DNA from: Bacillota bacterium | GTDB taxonomy: Bacteria > Bacillota > Clostridia > Christensenellales > Aristaeellaceae | NCBI GenBank assembly: GCA_023415145.1 | Contig: JAEZLW010000159.1 | Span: 1-26,718 of the forward strand | DNA length: 26,718 nt | Direction: 5' to 3' | Part shown: piece after piece, positions 1 through 7,238 of the stretch | How the letters are laid out: each line of letters opens with the position of its first letter | Position numbering within the stretch: position 1 is the first letter of the stretch | Program-made: the position numbers and the translations under genes | The notes under the pieces: generated by a model | Told to the model about the DNA's origin: nothing | What the model saw: only the letters and a program-made list of their open reading frames with translations | The model's database searches: none

Positions 1-495
1 CCCGGCGGCCAGGGCTATGAAAAGGGCTCCTCCTGGTCCAGGGGCCAAGCCTGGGCGCTGTACGGCTTCACCATCAGCTATATGAATACAGGGGAAGCGC
101 GCTATCTTGACGCCGCCCGGAAGATCGCGGATTATTTTGTTTTGAACATCCGGGAGGATGGGCTCACCGACTGCGACTTCCGCCAGCCCAATGGGGAGGA
201 GCGCCTTGACAACATTGCCGCTGCGTGTGCATCCTGCGGACTTGTAGAGCTTGCCAAACACATGGGAAAAGAGGATGGGGGAAAATATACACAAGCTGCT
301 TTGCGCATGATCACCGCCATGGATGCATTGAGCTCCGACTGGACTCAAAACAGCTTTGGCATACTTCAAAAATGTACTGCCAGCTACCATGATGACGGTG
401 CTGGCCGCCATGTGAACATCGTCTATGGCGATTACTTCTTCACCGAAGCTATATGCAAACTGAGGGGAACCGACCCCATGCTGTGGAGAAAGTAG
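1..495 (+). CDS. Unsaturated glucuronyl hydrolase, GH88 family (3' part only)
   Basis: The reading frame is open from base 1, so the gene begins before the window; about 164 C-terminal residues are present. GH88 enzymes are cytoplasmic and hydrate the vinyl-ether of unsaturated uronic acids released by polysaccharide lyases. Visible here is the SSWSRGQAWALYGF block near the start, the most recognisable GH88 motif, followed by helical (alpha/alpha)6-barrel sequence and a typical ending with GDYFFTEAICKL. A GH105 rhamnogalacturonyl hydrolase is less likely because of the SWSRGQAWA motif. The N-terminal half, with its catalytic Asp, lies outside the window. The gene fits with the GH78 rhamnosidase at 20.2 kb as part of plant-polysaccharide use, although the two are not in one operon. 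Confidence 0.85.
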   Translation, partial: PGGQGYEKGSSWSRGQAWALYGFTISYMNTGEARYLDAARKIADYFVLNIREDGLTDCDFRQPNGEERLDNIAAACASCGLVELAKHMGKEDGGKYTQAALRMITAMDALSSDWTQNSFGILQKCTASYHDDGAGRHVNIVYGDYFFTEAICKLRGTDPMLWRK

Positions 496-504
496 CCTAT
501 TGAG

Positions 505-522
505 AAAACAACCGATTGTTTT
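505..522 (+). terminator. Possible weak AT-rich terminator after the GH88 gene
   Basis: A 7-bp stem AAAACAA / TTGTTTT with a CCGA loop lies 10 nt after the GH88 stop. The stem has only one G-C pair and its own 3' arm supplies the T-run, so as an intrinsic terminator it would be weak. Confidence 0.3.
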
Positions 523-550
523 GCTTTGAGCAGCATTGTACGCTCAGCGT

Positions 551-579
551 TTGCCACAAGGACCGCAATCCTGTATAAT
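551..579 (+). promoter_or_regulatory. Sigma-A promoter for the DNA glycosylase
   Basis: A -35 TTGCCA (551-556) and a perfect -10 TATAAT (574-579) are separated by 17 bp. Predicted transcription start is about 586. This places the first usable start codon of the next gene at 622 and excludes the longer open frame that begins at 526. Confidence 0.8.
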
Positions 580-621
580 GGGGTTCGGTCCTTTTCATAT
601 GGAGAAATCGGAGCACATGCT

Positions 622-1452
622 ATGATGATCTGTCATATCAAACATTTTGATCCTGAGGCGACCGCCGAAAGCGGCCAGTGCTTTCGCATGCGCGTCAAAG
701 CGCCTGGCCGGGTGGAGGTCATCCACCGGGACAAGCATCTGACCATTGATACCCTGAAGGAGGAAACGTTCGGCTTTTCCTGTTCCGAGGAAGAATTTCA
801 TGCTGTCTGGCATGATTACTTCGACCTTTCCACAGATTATGGCGCATTTTTAAGCGCTGTGGATCAGGATGATGCTTATTTGACCCGGGCGGCGAAAATC
901 GGACAAGGGCTGCGCATTTTGCGCCAGGATCCCTGGGAGGTGCTTATTAGCTTCATTCTGTCCCAGCGTAAAAGCATACCCGCCATCCGGGACGGAATCG
1001 ATAAGCTATGCCGCCGCTTCGGAAGCCCGCTGATGATGGGAGAGCGGGAGGAGTATGCTTTTCCCACGCCGCAAAGGCTGGCGGAAGCATCCCCGGAGGA
1101 GCTTCTGTCTTGTTCTCTGGGATACCGCGCACCGTATGTGCAGGCTGCCGCCCGGTCGGTTGCCTCAGGAGAAACGGACCTTTTTGCGATGGAAGATTTC
1201 TCCGACGATGCACTTTTGCAAAAACTGCTTTCCCTTTATGGCGTAGGTGTCAAGGTAGCAAGCTGTGTGATGCTCTTTGGCTTTCACCGCCTGGATTTGG
1301 CGCCGGTGGATGTGTGGATTGCGCGGGTTATCGACGGCGAATATGGCGGGGTATCCCCCTTTCCCCGGTATAAGGGCTTTGCCGGCGTCATGCAGCAGTA
1401 CATGTTCTATGATCAGATTGGTCAGAAACGAAAAAAACGATTGACTGCTTGA
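622..1452 (+). CDS. DNA glycosylase, OGG1-like HhH-GPD family
   Basis: This is a 276-residue base-excision repair enzyme predicted to remove oxidised or alkylated bases. The N-terminal ~100 residues resemble the OGG1 N-terminal domain. They are followed by the helical HhH-GPD core with LISFILSQRKSI (108-119) and the hairpin LYGVGVKVASC (205-215). The Schiff-base lysine of OGG-type bifunctional glycosylases fits K211, and the catalytic aspartate fits D230 in APVDVW. The start is ATG 622 (or 625), with GGAG at 610-613 and the promoter at 551-579 upstream; a frame open from TTG 526 would begin before the promoter. It is transcribed alone. An AlkA-like specificity cannot be excluded, but the K+D pair argues for the OGG branch. 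Confidence 0.88.
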   Translation: MMICHIKHFDPEATAESGQCFRMRVKAPGRVEVIHRDKHLTIDTLKEETFGFSCSEEEFHAVWHDYFDLSTDYGAFLSAVDQDDAYLTRAAKIGQGLRILRQDPWEVLISFILSQRKSIPAIRDGIDKLCRRFGSPLMMGEREEYAFPTPQRLAEASPEELLSCSLGYRAPYVQAAARSVASGETDLFAMEDFSDDALLQKLLSLYGVGVKVASCVMLFGFHRLDLAPVDVWIARVIDGEYGGVSPFPRYKGFAGVMQQYMFYDQIGQKRKKRLTA

Positions 1453-1573
1453 TATGATGTTGTTTATGGGATTACGCACCTGCGGGCAAGACCCTGCATT
1501 CCGGTCGTCCTGGATCTGCGGATGTTGGCATCGTGCAAAAGTATATGTTCAATCACCAAATGTGCTAAATGGC

Positions 1574-1596
1574 ATTCACATAGAATGAGTGTGAAT
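1574..1596. repeat. Inverted repeat upstream of the PHP gene (operator-like)
   Basis: ATTCACA (1574-1580) and TGTGAAT (1590-1596) form a perfect 7+7 inverted repeat with a 9-nt spacer. It lies 34 nt before the PHP-domain start codon and ends 23 nt before the ribosome binding site. It could be an operator or a leader hairpin. No clear -35/-10 pair was identified next to it. Confidence 0.45.
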
Positions 1597-1630
1597 AAGA
1601 ATTCCTTAATGACTTTGCAGGAGTAAAGCG

Positions 1631-2416
1631 ATGAAATACATGTATGAAACCCACCTGCATACTTCTGAGGCCAGCGCTTGCGGTTATTCCAGGGGCAGGG
1701 ACTATGTCAAACGGTATCAGGACCTTGGGTATGCGGGTATTATTGTCACCGATCATTTCTTTGGCGGGAATACCGCCGTGCCCCGCAAGCTCCCCTGGCG
1801 GGAGCGCATCAACCTGTTCTGCCGGGGATATGAGGATGCCAGGGAGGCGGGCGACAAGGCCGGTTTTTCCGTGTTTTTTGGCTGGGAGGAGCATTTTGAC
1901 GGTGACGAGTACCTGATTTACGGCCTGGACAAACAGTGGCTTTTGAACCATCCGGAAGCCGGGAACTGGACCCGTAAGGAGCAGTTTGATGCCGTTCATG
2001 CGGCAGGAGGGTGCGTGGTACAGGCGCATCCCTTCAGGGACAGGGACTATATTTCCTCCATCCGTTTAAGCACAGGCTGTGTGGACGCCGTGGAAGGCTA
2101 TAATGCTGCCAACCGGCCGGAAAACGATATCCTGGCAGTGCGATATGCAACACAACTGGGCCTTCCCGTAACCGCCGGTTCCGATATACACAGCACCCAT
2201 CAATGGCCGGATGAGCAGATGATGGGCGTGGTGTTTGACAAGCCTCTGAACTCCATACACGATTATGTGAAAGCCATACGGGAAAAGCTGCCTTTTCATG
2301 TTAAAGTGCCGTCTGACCGGGGCAATTGGCAGGAAGGGATTCGTATCCATCTGCCTGTGGAAATCAGGGACGAAAGCGACAGGCGTAGCGACAAGAATGT
2401 ATGGGATCTGCTTTAA
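1631..2416 (+). CDS. PHP-domain metal-dependent phosphoesterase
   Basis: This 261-residue protein is of the polymerase/histidinol-phosphatase (PHP) type, a TIM-barrel-like hydrolase with a trinuclear metal site. Visible metal-ligand motifs are ETHLHTSE (H8, H10), VTDHF (D41, H42), WEEHFDG, VVQAHPFRD and AGSDIHS, in the order usual for PHP enzymes. Substrate is unknown; relatives act on histidinol phosphate, nucleotides or sugar phosphates. The start ATG has AGGAG at 1619-1623 with good spacing. It is monocistronic, with a terminator at 2493-2513. The inverted repeat at 1574-1596 may regulate it. Confidence 0.85.
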   Translation: MKYMYETHLHTSEASACGYSRGRDYVKRYQDLGYAGIIVTDHFFGGNTAVPRKLPWRERINLFCRGYEDAREAGDKAGFSVFFGWEEHFDGDEYLIYGLDKQWLLNHPEAGNWTRKEQFDAVHAAGGCVVQAHPFRDRDYISSIRLSTGCVDAVEGYNAANRPENDILAVRYATQLGLPVTAGSDIHSTHQWPDEQMMGVVFDKPLNSIHDYVKAIREKLPFHVKVPSDRGNWQEGIRIHLPVEIRDESDRRSDKNVWDLL

Positions 2417-2492
2417 CCCGGCGAAAAATGATATGCGTTTTTTTGATTCACTGATATATTCATGGGTGAAGGAGGCAAAGCCGGACCAGGCA

Positions 2493-2513
2493 GGCTGGCG
2501 GCCAGCCCTTTTT
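2493..2513 (+). terminator. Intrinsic terminator after the PHP gene
   Basis: The stem GGCTGG / CCAGCC with a CGG loop (2493-2507) is followed by CTTTTT. It lies about 75 nt after the PHP stop codon. Confidence 0.65.
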
Positions 2514-2657
2514 GACCTGCGTCACACTTCATTTCAGTGCAGCATATTCTCATAGTGGGCATGAATCTATCACTGTTTGCGCCTGCGGGCGATGGAGGCG
2601 ATAGGTTTTATGAGACCATTTTGAAGTGTATGGTTCATCATGAAGGAGCGCATTGGT

Positions 2658-3512
2658 ATGGAACAAAAAAGCAGAAGCAATGGCATCATTGATGTAGGGG
2701 GAGCGGGCGGGTGCCATCATGGGCATTATGATCATCATGATCATCATGATCACCATCATGATCACCATCATGGTCATCACTGCCTATGGAGTGACCCTTG
2801 CTTTGACCCCAGGGTACTGATGTATATTGACGACAACAATTGCGTAAACAATGGTGCTGTGTTGGGTGACCAGGGCCGCGACAGGAAGTGCGGCGGGCAT
2901 CATGTGGAAGCCGACATAAAGCAGGAAGAAGTTAAAACCGCGGAGCCTGCAGAGGCCCAGCCGCAAGAGAATACGGAAAGCACGGCTGCCCGGCAGGAAT
3001 GGCCGCAGGAGAAAGCGGAAAGTACAGCTCCCCAGCAGGCCTGGCCGCAGGGGAATGCGGAGACTGCTGCCTATTATCAAGGCTGGCAGCAGGGAAATGC
3101 GCAAAATGCTGCTTACTACCAAGGCTGGCAGCAGCCGAACGCGGGTGGCGCGGCCTATGCGCAAGGTTATGCAGGTGATGCCGCCGGCGGGCAAGTGCGC
3201 CCGGGCTCACAGGTTCATGTGCATGAGGTTCAGGGTTCCGTGGAAATCGCCGGGCGTGAGCCCCACAGCCACCGCTTTGCCACCGTAACGAGTGAGGCAC
3301 GGCCTCTTGCAAACAGCAATCACTACCATGATTTAAGATTCCGCACGGACTTCTACGAGGATCACTACCATGAGGGTTGGGGCCGGACCGGCGGGGCCGT
3401 GCAGGTAGGAGACAGGCATGTTCACTTCCTGGAATCCGTGACGACGCAAAATGACGGCCATGTCCATAGATACAGGGTAGGAACCATGTTCGAGGATCCA
3501 ACGGAAGAATGA
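2658..3512 (+). CDS. YmaF-family protein with His-rich segment and 14-residue repeats
   Basis: This 284-residue protein has three parts. Residues 20-41 are almost all His/Asp (HHDHHDHHHDHHHGHH), probably a metal-binding stretch. Residues 102-171 are five tandem 14-residue repeats rich in Gln, Ala, Trp and Tyr (for example PQGNAETAAYYQGW). Residues ~184-284 match the YmaF family (named for Bacillus subtilis YmaF, function unknown), with regularly spaced HxH motifs: VHVHEV, EPHSHRFA, YEDHYHE, DRHVHF, DGHVHRY. There is no signal peptide. Start at ATG 2658 is preferred because AAGGAG (2643-2648) sits 9 nt upstream; the in-frame ATG at 2640 lacks a good site. A C-terminal YmaF domain of this kind is seen in plain form in bacilli; the N-terminal extension is the unusual part. 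Metal binding or a spore/surface role is inference. Confidence 0.8.
   Translation: MEQKSRSNGIIDVGGAGGCHHGHYDHHDHHDHHHDHHHGHHCLWSDPCFDPRVLMYIDDNNCVNNGAVLGDQGRDRKCGGHHVEADIKQEEVKTAEPAEAQPQENTESTAARQEWPQEKAESTAPQQAWPQGNAETAAYYQGWQQGNAQNAAYYQGWQQPNAGGAAYAQGYAGDAAGGQVRPGSQVHVHEVQGSVEIAGREPHSHRFATVTSEARPLANSNHYHDLRFRTDFYEDHYHEGWGRTGGAVQVGDRHVHFLESVTTQNDGHVHRYRVGTMFEDPTEE
2715..2780 (+). repeat. CAT/CAC-GAT microsatellite encoding the His/Asp tract
   Basis: Units such as ATCATCATG and ATCACCATC repeat through this stretch and encode the His-rich segment of the YmaF-family protein. Such low-complexity DNA is prone to slippage, so the tract length may vary between strains. Confidence 0.85.
2961..3170 (+). 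repeat. Five tandem 42-bp coding repeats
   Basis: Five in-frame 42-bp units encode 14-residue repeats with the pattern (P/Q)Q-x-N/K-A-x-x-x-A-x-x-Q-x-W/Y, within the YmaF-family gene. Units three and four are closest to each other (both end AAYYQGW); the outer units have drifted. Confidence 0.8.
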
Positions 3513-3531
3513 ACGATGCGAAAAAACCTAC

Positions 3532-3560
3532 AAGGAGCGCCTCGGTGAGGGGCGCTCCTT
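3532..3560. terminator. Bidirectional terminator between convergent genes
   Basis: AAGGAGCGCC (3532-3541) pairs perfectly with GGCGCTCCTT (3551-3560), a 10-bp stem with a 9-nt loop. It sits between the ends of the plus-strand YmaF gene and the minus-strand permease. Read on the minus strand it is followed 4 nt later by a T6 run (the A-run at 3521-3526). On the plus strand the trailing T-run is only TTT. Confidence 0.7.
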
Positions 3561-3567
3561 TACTGCA

Positions 3568-4366
3568 TCACAGCGGCAGTCTCTTTTTCCTGAAAACCAA
3601 AAGCCCGGCGGCGAACAATGCCAAGATCAAGCCGATGTAAAACAGATTGACGTATGTTACATCCGCTCCTCCCGCCAATTTCAACGGGTCATAAAGCCCG
3701 TAGATTGAGATGGATTTGAGCACCTGTGCATCCATGGAAGCTCCGCCCAGCATATTCATCAGCAGGAATGCAATCGGGATTCCTGCACCTGTGCCCTGCG
3801 CCTTTTTTTGTATCATTGAACAGGCATGAGAAAAAGAAACATATCATCATCACAGTCATGTTCACAAGCATTGTTGTGAAGTTTAGTCTTGAAAAAGCGG
3901 TGACATTCAGTACGCCGGGGAAAGAAACGGCACAGATTAACACGCCTATGCCGAACAAAGCCGCAGACAACGCTGCAATGGATAGAAGGGCATAAACGCC
4001 TTGTGTGAATACGATTTTCGTCCTGGAGTTGGGCGTGGAAAGCAAGTATGCAAAGGAGCCGTTGTCCACTATCTTTGCTACCAGCCGGTTGCCCAGTATG
4101 GCACAGTAGACCAAAGGAAAACCAAGCATCAACATGCCATACAAAAAACTTGCCAGATATCCTGTCAAGTTTGTGGGAGCATTGGAAAAGCCGAATGCCT
4201 TCATCATCGACTCCGGAAACAGCTTGAGCATATTGTTAATGGGCTGCATATCGTTGGGGTTAAACATACTTATCATCACCGTTATGTACATCGTAAGCAC
4301 ACCGAAGAATATCACAAGCAGCAGCCATTTCTTTTTCCATGTTGCATTCAAAAGCGTTATGCTCAT
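3568..4366 (-). pseudogene. ABC-2 type exporter permease, frameshifted
   Basis: This would be a ~265-residue integral membrane permease with six predicted spans, partner of the ATPase at 4363-5255. The N-terminal frame runs from ATG 4366 (SITLLNATWKKKWLLLVIFF) through about residue 186 (SCLFNDTKK). It then leaves frame at an A7 run (T7 at 3803-3809 on the plus strand). The expected C-terminus (GIPIAFLLMNMLGG... to AGLLVFRKKRLPL) continues in another frame to 3568. With six A's instead of seven the two halves join as NDTKKAQGTGAG. ATG 4366 overlaps the ATPase stop by 4 nt (ATGA). The cause may be a real frameshift, homopolymer sequencing error or transcriptional slippage. The extruded substrate is unknown. 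Confidence 0.75.
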
Positions 4367-5255
4367 TGTTTTTTGCCCTCCTTGCCATAAAACTGCATGA
4401 AAACGTCCTCCAGCGACTGGGCCTTTACGTCCAGGTTAAGTACCGTGAACTGGGCCGCCGCTTTTATAAAGCCATCCACATTTTCTCCTGTTACAAAAAC
4501 CTCCAGGGCGTTTGGGGGCGCTTCACGCACCTCAAACCCGGCGGACAGGAGAACCTGTGTCGCAAGAGCCTTGTCCTGGGGCCTTAGGACAAATCCCCTG
4601 CGCTGCGCGCTTTTCAGGCTTTGAACGTCGGAATGCTCTACGATACGGCCATCCTTGATAATCAGCACGTTGTCGCAGGTGCGCTCCACCTCCTCGAACA
4701 TGTGGCTGCTCATCAATATGGTTTTGCCCCTTTTCTTTTCTTCCAGCAAAAGCTCCACGAAGCGGTTTCCATCAGCGGGTCCAGGCCGCTGGTTGGCTCA
4801 TCCAGGATCAGCACTCCGGGATCATGCATGAAGGCGGCGACAATGCCCAGCTTTTGCTTCATGCCCTTGGAAAACTTCTTGATTCTGCCTTTGGGATTCA
4901 GTTCAAACATGTCTAGAAGTTGATTCTGGCGGGTCACATCCCTTGTGCCGCGCATTTCCCGCATGAACTTCAGGAACTCATCGCCGTTCATGCCATCCAA
5001 AAAGGTGATTTCACCCGGAATGTATCCGAGGTTTTTTTGTATCCTGGGCGCATCGGTGACGCAATGCTTTCCATCAATGGCGCATGATCCGTTGTTTGGC
5101 TTCATAAAGCCAAGAAGCGCCCGGATGGTGGTGGTCTTTCCCGCTCCGTTGGGGCCAAGGTATCCCATTACCTCGCCTTTGCCCACCGAGAAATGCAGGT
5201 CAAATACGCCCTTCCCGCTTGGATATTTCAGTGTAAGCCCCTTCACGTCGATCAT
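4363..5255 (-). pseudogene. ABC exporter ATP-binding protein, frameshifted
   Basis: This is a ~297-codon ATPase of the DrrA/YxlF/CcmA-like exporter class. Walker A is GPNGAGKTTT, the signature region is KKFSKGMKQKLG, Walker B is VLILDEPTSGLDP, and the H-loop is ILMSSHMFEEVE. The frame breaks just after the Walker B/D-loop: the plus-strand TTT at 4766-4768 (AAA on the coding strand) lacks one base. Adding one A gives DPLMENRFVELLLEE and joins both halves. The start ATG 5255 has a GGGGGAGG site; the frame is open further upstream but without a better start. It is translationally coupled to the permease. With the break, the H-loop would be missing and the product inactive unless the frameshift is an artefact. 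Confidence 0.78.
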
Positions 5256-5343
5256 GGTTATCCTCCCCCGCGCATACTTGCAAGCAATGCGGATCCAATG
5301 CCGCTGCATACATGCCTATTCCCTTCCTATTCCTAACTCCCTT

Positions 5344-5369
5344 GTATTATTCGATATCAGTATTGGTAC
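5344..5369. promoter_or_regulatory. Imperfect GTA...TAC dyad in the exporter/lipoprotein divergent region
   Basis: GTATTAT and ATTGGTAC arms flank a GATATC core in the 196-bp divergent region. GntR/YtrA-type regulators of ABC exporters bind GTAC-ended dyads, but the symmetry here is imperfect and no GntR gene is in the window. Confidence 0.25.
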
Positions 5370-5401
5370 ACCACCATGCCTGGATTTTTCGAAAACCTAA
5401 A

Positions 5402-5430
5402 TTGATATAGTGAAAGATTTGGGTTATGAT
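5402..5430 (+). promoter_or_regulatory. Sigma-A promoter for the molybdopterin-fold lipoprotein
   Basis: TTGATA (5402-5407) and TATGAT (5425-5430) are separated by 17 bp. Predicted start of transcription is about 5437, giving a very short leader that still contains the AGGGAGGTG ribosome binding site. This supports translation from 5452, since the ATG-less frame start at 5410 lies inside the promoter. Confidence 0.65.
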
Positions 5431-5451
5431 GATGGAAAGGGAGGTGTATTC

Positions 5452-6129
5452 ATGAATCACAAATGGCTGGCTTTACCGGTACTTCTCCTTTTGCTTACCG
5501 GTTGTGCAAGCGTAACGGACACCCAGCAGCCAAAGGCTGCTGCGGACAGTGTATCCGCTGCTACAAAGAGGCGCTACAGAGATAGCGAGATCACGGAATA
5601 CCAGGGCTTAAGGCTGGACCCAGCCGTCGGCCCCAGGGACAATTCCATCAAAGGCGTTCAGCGGGTGGACATAAACGGATACACCCTGACTGTGGACGGA
5701 CTGGTGAATACGCCCGCGGCTTTTTCCTACGATGATGTGAAATCGCTGCCCGATCATGAGCGGCGGATTACCCTGTACTGCGTGGAGGGCTGGAATGCCA
5801 CCATTCTTTGGAAAGGCGCGCTCTTACAGGACTTGATGGATAAGGTGGGCGTAAAACCCGGGGCGGTAACGGTGATTTTCAGCTCTGTGGATGGATATAC
5901 CACATCACTGCCGCTCAAGACCGTGCTTGACAGGCAGCTTATACTGGCCTACGGCGCCAACGGGCTGGACCTGCCCCCTGAGATGGGGTACCCCTTCATC
6001 GTGGTGGCGGAGGACAGACTGGGCTACAAATGGGCGCGCTGGGTGAACCGAATCACGCTATCGGACGACCCGGATTACAAAGGGTATTGGGAGCAGCGGG
6101 GCTACAGCAACGATGCTTCCTTAGATTAA
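5452..6129 (+). CDS. Lipoprotein with sulfite-oxidase-type molybdopterin-binding domain
   Basis: This 225-residue exported protein begins with a short hydrophobic signal and a lipobox, LLLLTGC (Cys18), so it is probably anchored to the outer face of the membrane. Residues ~70-210 match the oxidoreductase molybdopterin-binding fold (SUOX/YedY/MsrP type): VDGLVNTPAAFSYDDV, then LYCVEGW with Cys110 in the molybdenum-ligand position, and GYPFIVVAEDRLGYKWARWV. No twin-arginine motif is seen in the signal, although most molybdenum-cofactor proteins are exported folded by Tat. The start is ATG 5452 with AGGGAGGTG just upstream. The next gene follows after 22 nt and may be co-transcribed. Substrate unknown. 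Confidence 0.82.
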   Translation: MNHKWLALPVLLLLLTGCASVTDTQQPKAAADSVSAATKRRYRDSEITEYQGLRLDPAVGPRDNSIKGVQRVDINGYTLTVDGLVNTPAAFSYDDVKSLPDHERRITLYCVEGWNATILWKGALLQDLMDKVGVKPGAVTVIFSSVDGYTTSLPLKTVLDRQLILAYGANGLDLPPEMGYPFIVVAEDRLGYKWARWVNRITLSDDPDYKGYWEQRGYSNDASLD

Positions 6130-6151
6130 ATGCTGGATGCAATAGAATGGG

Positions 6152-7081
6152 ATGGTGCAAGGAATGCGGGAGATAAAAACCGTGGCGGTGATCGGGCTGG
6201 GGGCACTGGGAACGCTGTTCGGGAACCTGTTGTCCAAACGGATGGAAAAAGAGGACCTGCGCATTGTTGCCGACAAGGACAGAATATTGAGGTACCGACA
6301 GGAAAAAGTGTATTCAAACGGGGAAGAATGCAGCTTTCATTTCGTAACGCCGGAAGAAAAAACAGCACCGGCCGACCTGATACTGATCGCTGTAAAGTAT
6401 CTGCAACTGAATGGTGCATTGAAGGCTGTCAGAAACCAGGTAGGGCCCCATACGCTCATCCTGTCACTTCTAAACGGCATCACCAGCGAGGGGATCATAG
6501 GGGAAGCCTTTGGCATGGACAAGGTGGTTTACTGTGTAGCCCAGGGCATGGACGCGGTGAAGGTAGGCAGCCGCCTTACCTACAAAAATACGGGTAAGCT
6601 TTGCATTGGGCCGCCTGACGGAGGGCTTCCCGAAAAGGTGCAAAGGGTGATCAATTTCTTCCGGCGCATGGATTTTCCTTATGAAGTGGATGAGCATATG
6701 GAAAAGCGGATGTGGGGAAAATTCATGCTGAATGTGGGCGTCAACCAGACGGTGGCGGTGTTCGGGCCGGATTATGGCGCGATCCAAAGGGAAGGTGAGC
6801 AGCGGGAGACCATGATCGCCGCCATGCGGGAGGTACTTGCACTCTCCAAACTGGAAGGTGTAAATCTTGGCGAGGAGGATTTGCAATACTGGCTGCATCT
6901 TCTGGGTACGCTGAATCCCGGCGGAAAGCCCTCCATGCGCCAGGATGTGGAGGCGAAACGGCTAAGCGAGGTGGCTCTTTTTTCTGGCGCGGTTCTTGCA
7001 TTGGCAATGAAACATAATCTGAACGTACCCGTCAATCAAATGCTTTATGATAGCATCCTGGCCATGGAAGCCCGGTACTAA
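6152..7081 (+). CDS. 2-dehydropantoate 2-reductase family protein (PanE/ApbA-like)
   Basis: This 309-residue NADPH-dependent ketopantoate-reductase-like enzyme has an N-terminal Rossmann motif VIGLGALGTLFG (~residues 12-23), the strand LILIAVKYLQ, LSLLNGITSE, and the C-terminal helical domain with KRMWGKFMLNVGVN, which holds the family's catalytic Lys, and KPSMRQDVEAKRLSEV. Family members reduce ketopantoate to pantoate in pantothenate and CoA synthesis, but many paralogues act on other 2-keto acids, so the gene symbol is left open. The start is uncertain: ATG 6152 lacks a strong ribosome site, and ATG 6164 is also in frame. It lies 22 nt after the lipoprotein gene. Confidence 0.85.
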   Translation: MVQGMREIKTVAVIGLGALGTLFGNLLSKRMEKEDLRIVADKDRILRYRQEKVYSNGEECSFHFVTPEEKTAPADLILIAVKYLQLNGALKAVRNQVGPHTLILSLLNGITSEGIIGEAFGMDKVVYCVAQGMDAVKVGSRLTYKNTGKLCIGPPDGGLPEKVQRVINFFRRMDFPYEVDEHMEKRMWGKFMLNVGVNQTVAVFGPDYGAIQREGEQRETMIAAMREVLALSKLEGVNLGEEDLQYWLHLLGTLNPGGKPSMRQDVEAKRLSEVALFSGAVLALAMKHNLNVPVNQMLYDSILAMEARY

Positions 7082-7149
7082 AAAACAACGAAAACGCCAT
7101 CTTTTCATTTGTTCACACATGCGAAGGCAATTGTCCGGCAATAATAGCA

Positions 7150-7178
7150 TTGACTGAAAAGGTCGCTCGCCATTTGAT
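7150..7178 (+). promoter_or_regulatory. Candidate promoter of the mgl operon
   Basis: TTGACT (7150-7155), a 17-bp spacer, then TTTGAT (7173-7178). The -10 is imperfect and lies inside one arm of the inverted repeat at 7168-7200, which is consistent with a regulated promoter. Confidence 0.45.
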
Positions 7179-7200
7179 GCGTTATGCGCGTTCAATGGCG
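7168..7200. repeat. Inverted repeat in the mgl leader
   Basis: CGCCATT (7168-7174) and AATGGCG (7194-7200) form a perfect 7-bp dyad around a GCG-rich centre that can extend the pairing imperfectly. It overlaps the candidate -10 and lies before the AAGGAGGAG site at 7222-7230, so it may be an operator or leader hairpin. Confidence 0.45.
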
Positions 7201-7238
7201 TTGCGATATTTTTTCATATAGCAAGGAGGAGCCTTTGA

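Noticed and set aside
2715..2780. CRISPR-like repeat array
   Set aside because: The repeats are short, in frame, without unique spacers, and encode a His/Asp tract.
3803..3809. Programmed -1 ribosomal frameshift in the permease
   Set aside because: Joining the two frames needs loss of one A (+1 direction), which a classic -1 slippery heptamer does not give. Transcriptional slippage remains possible.
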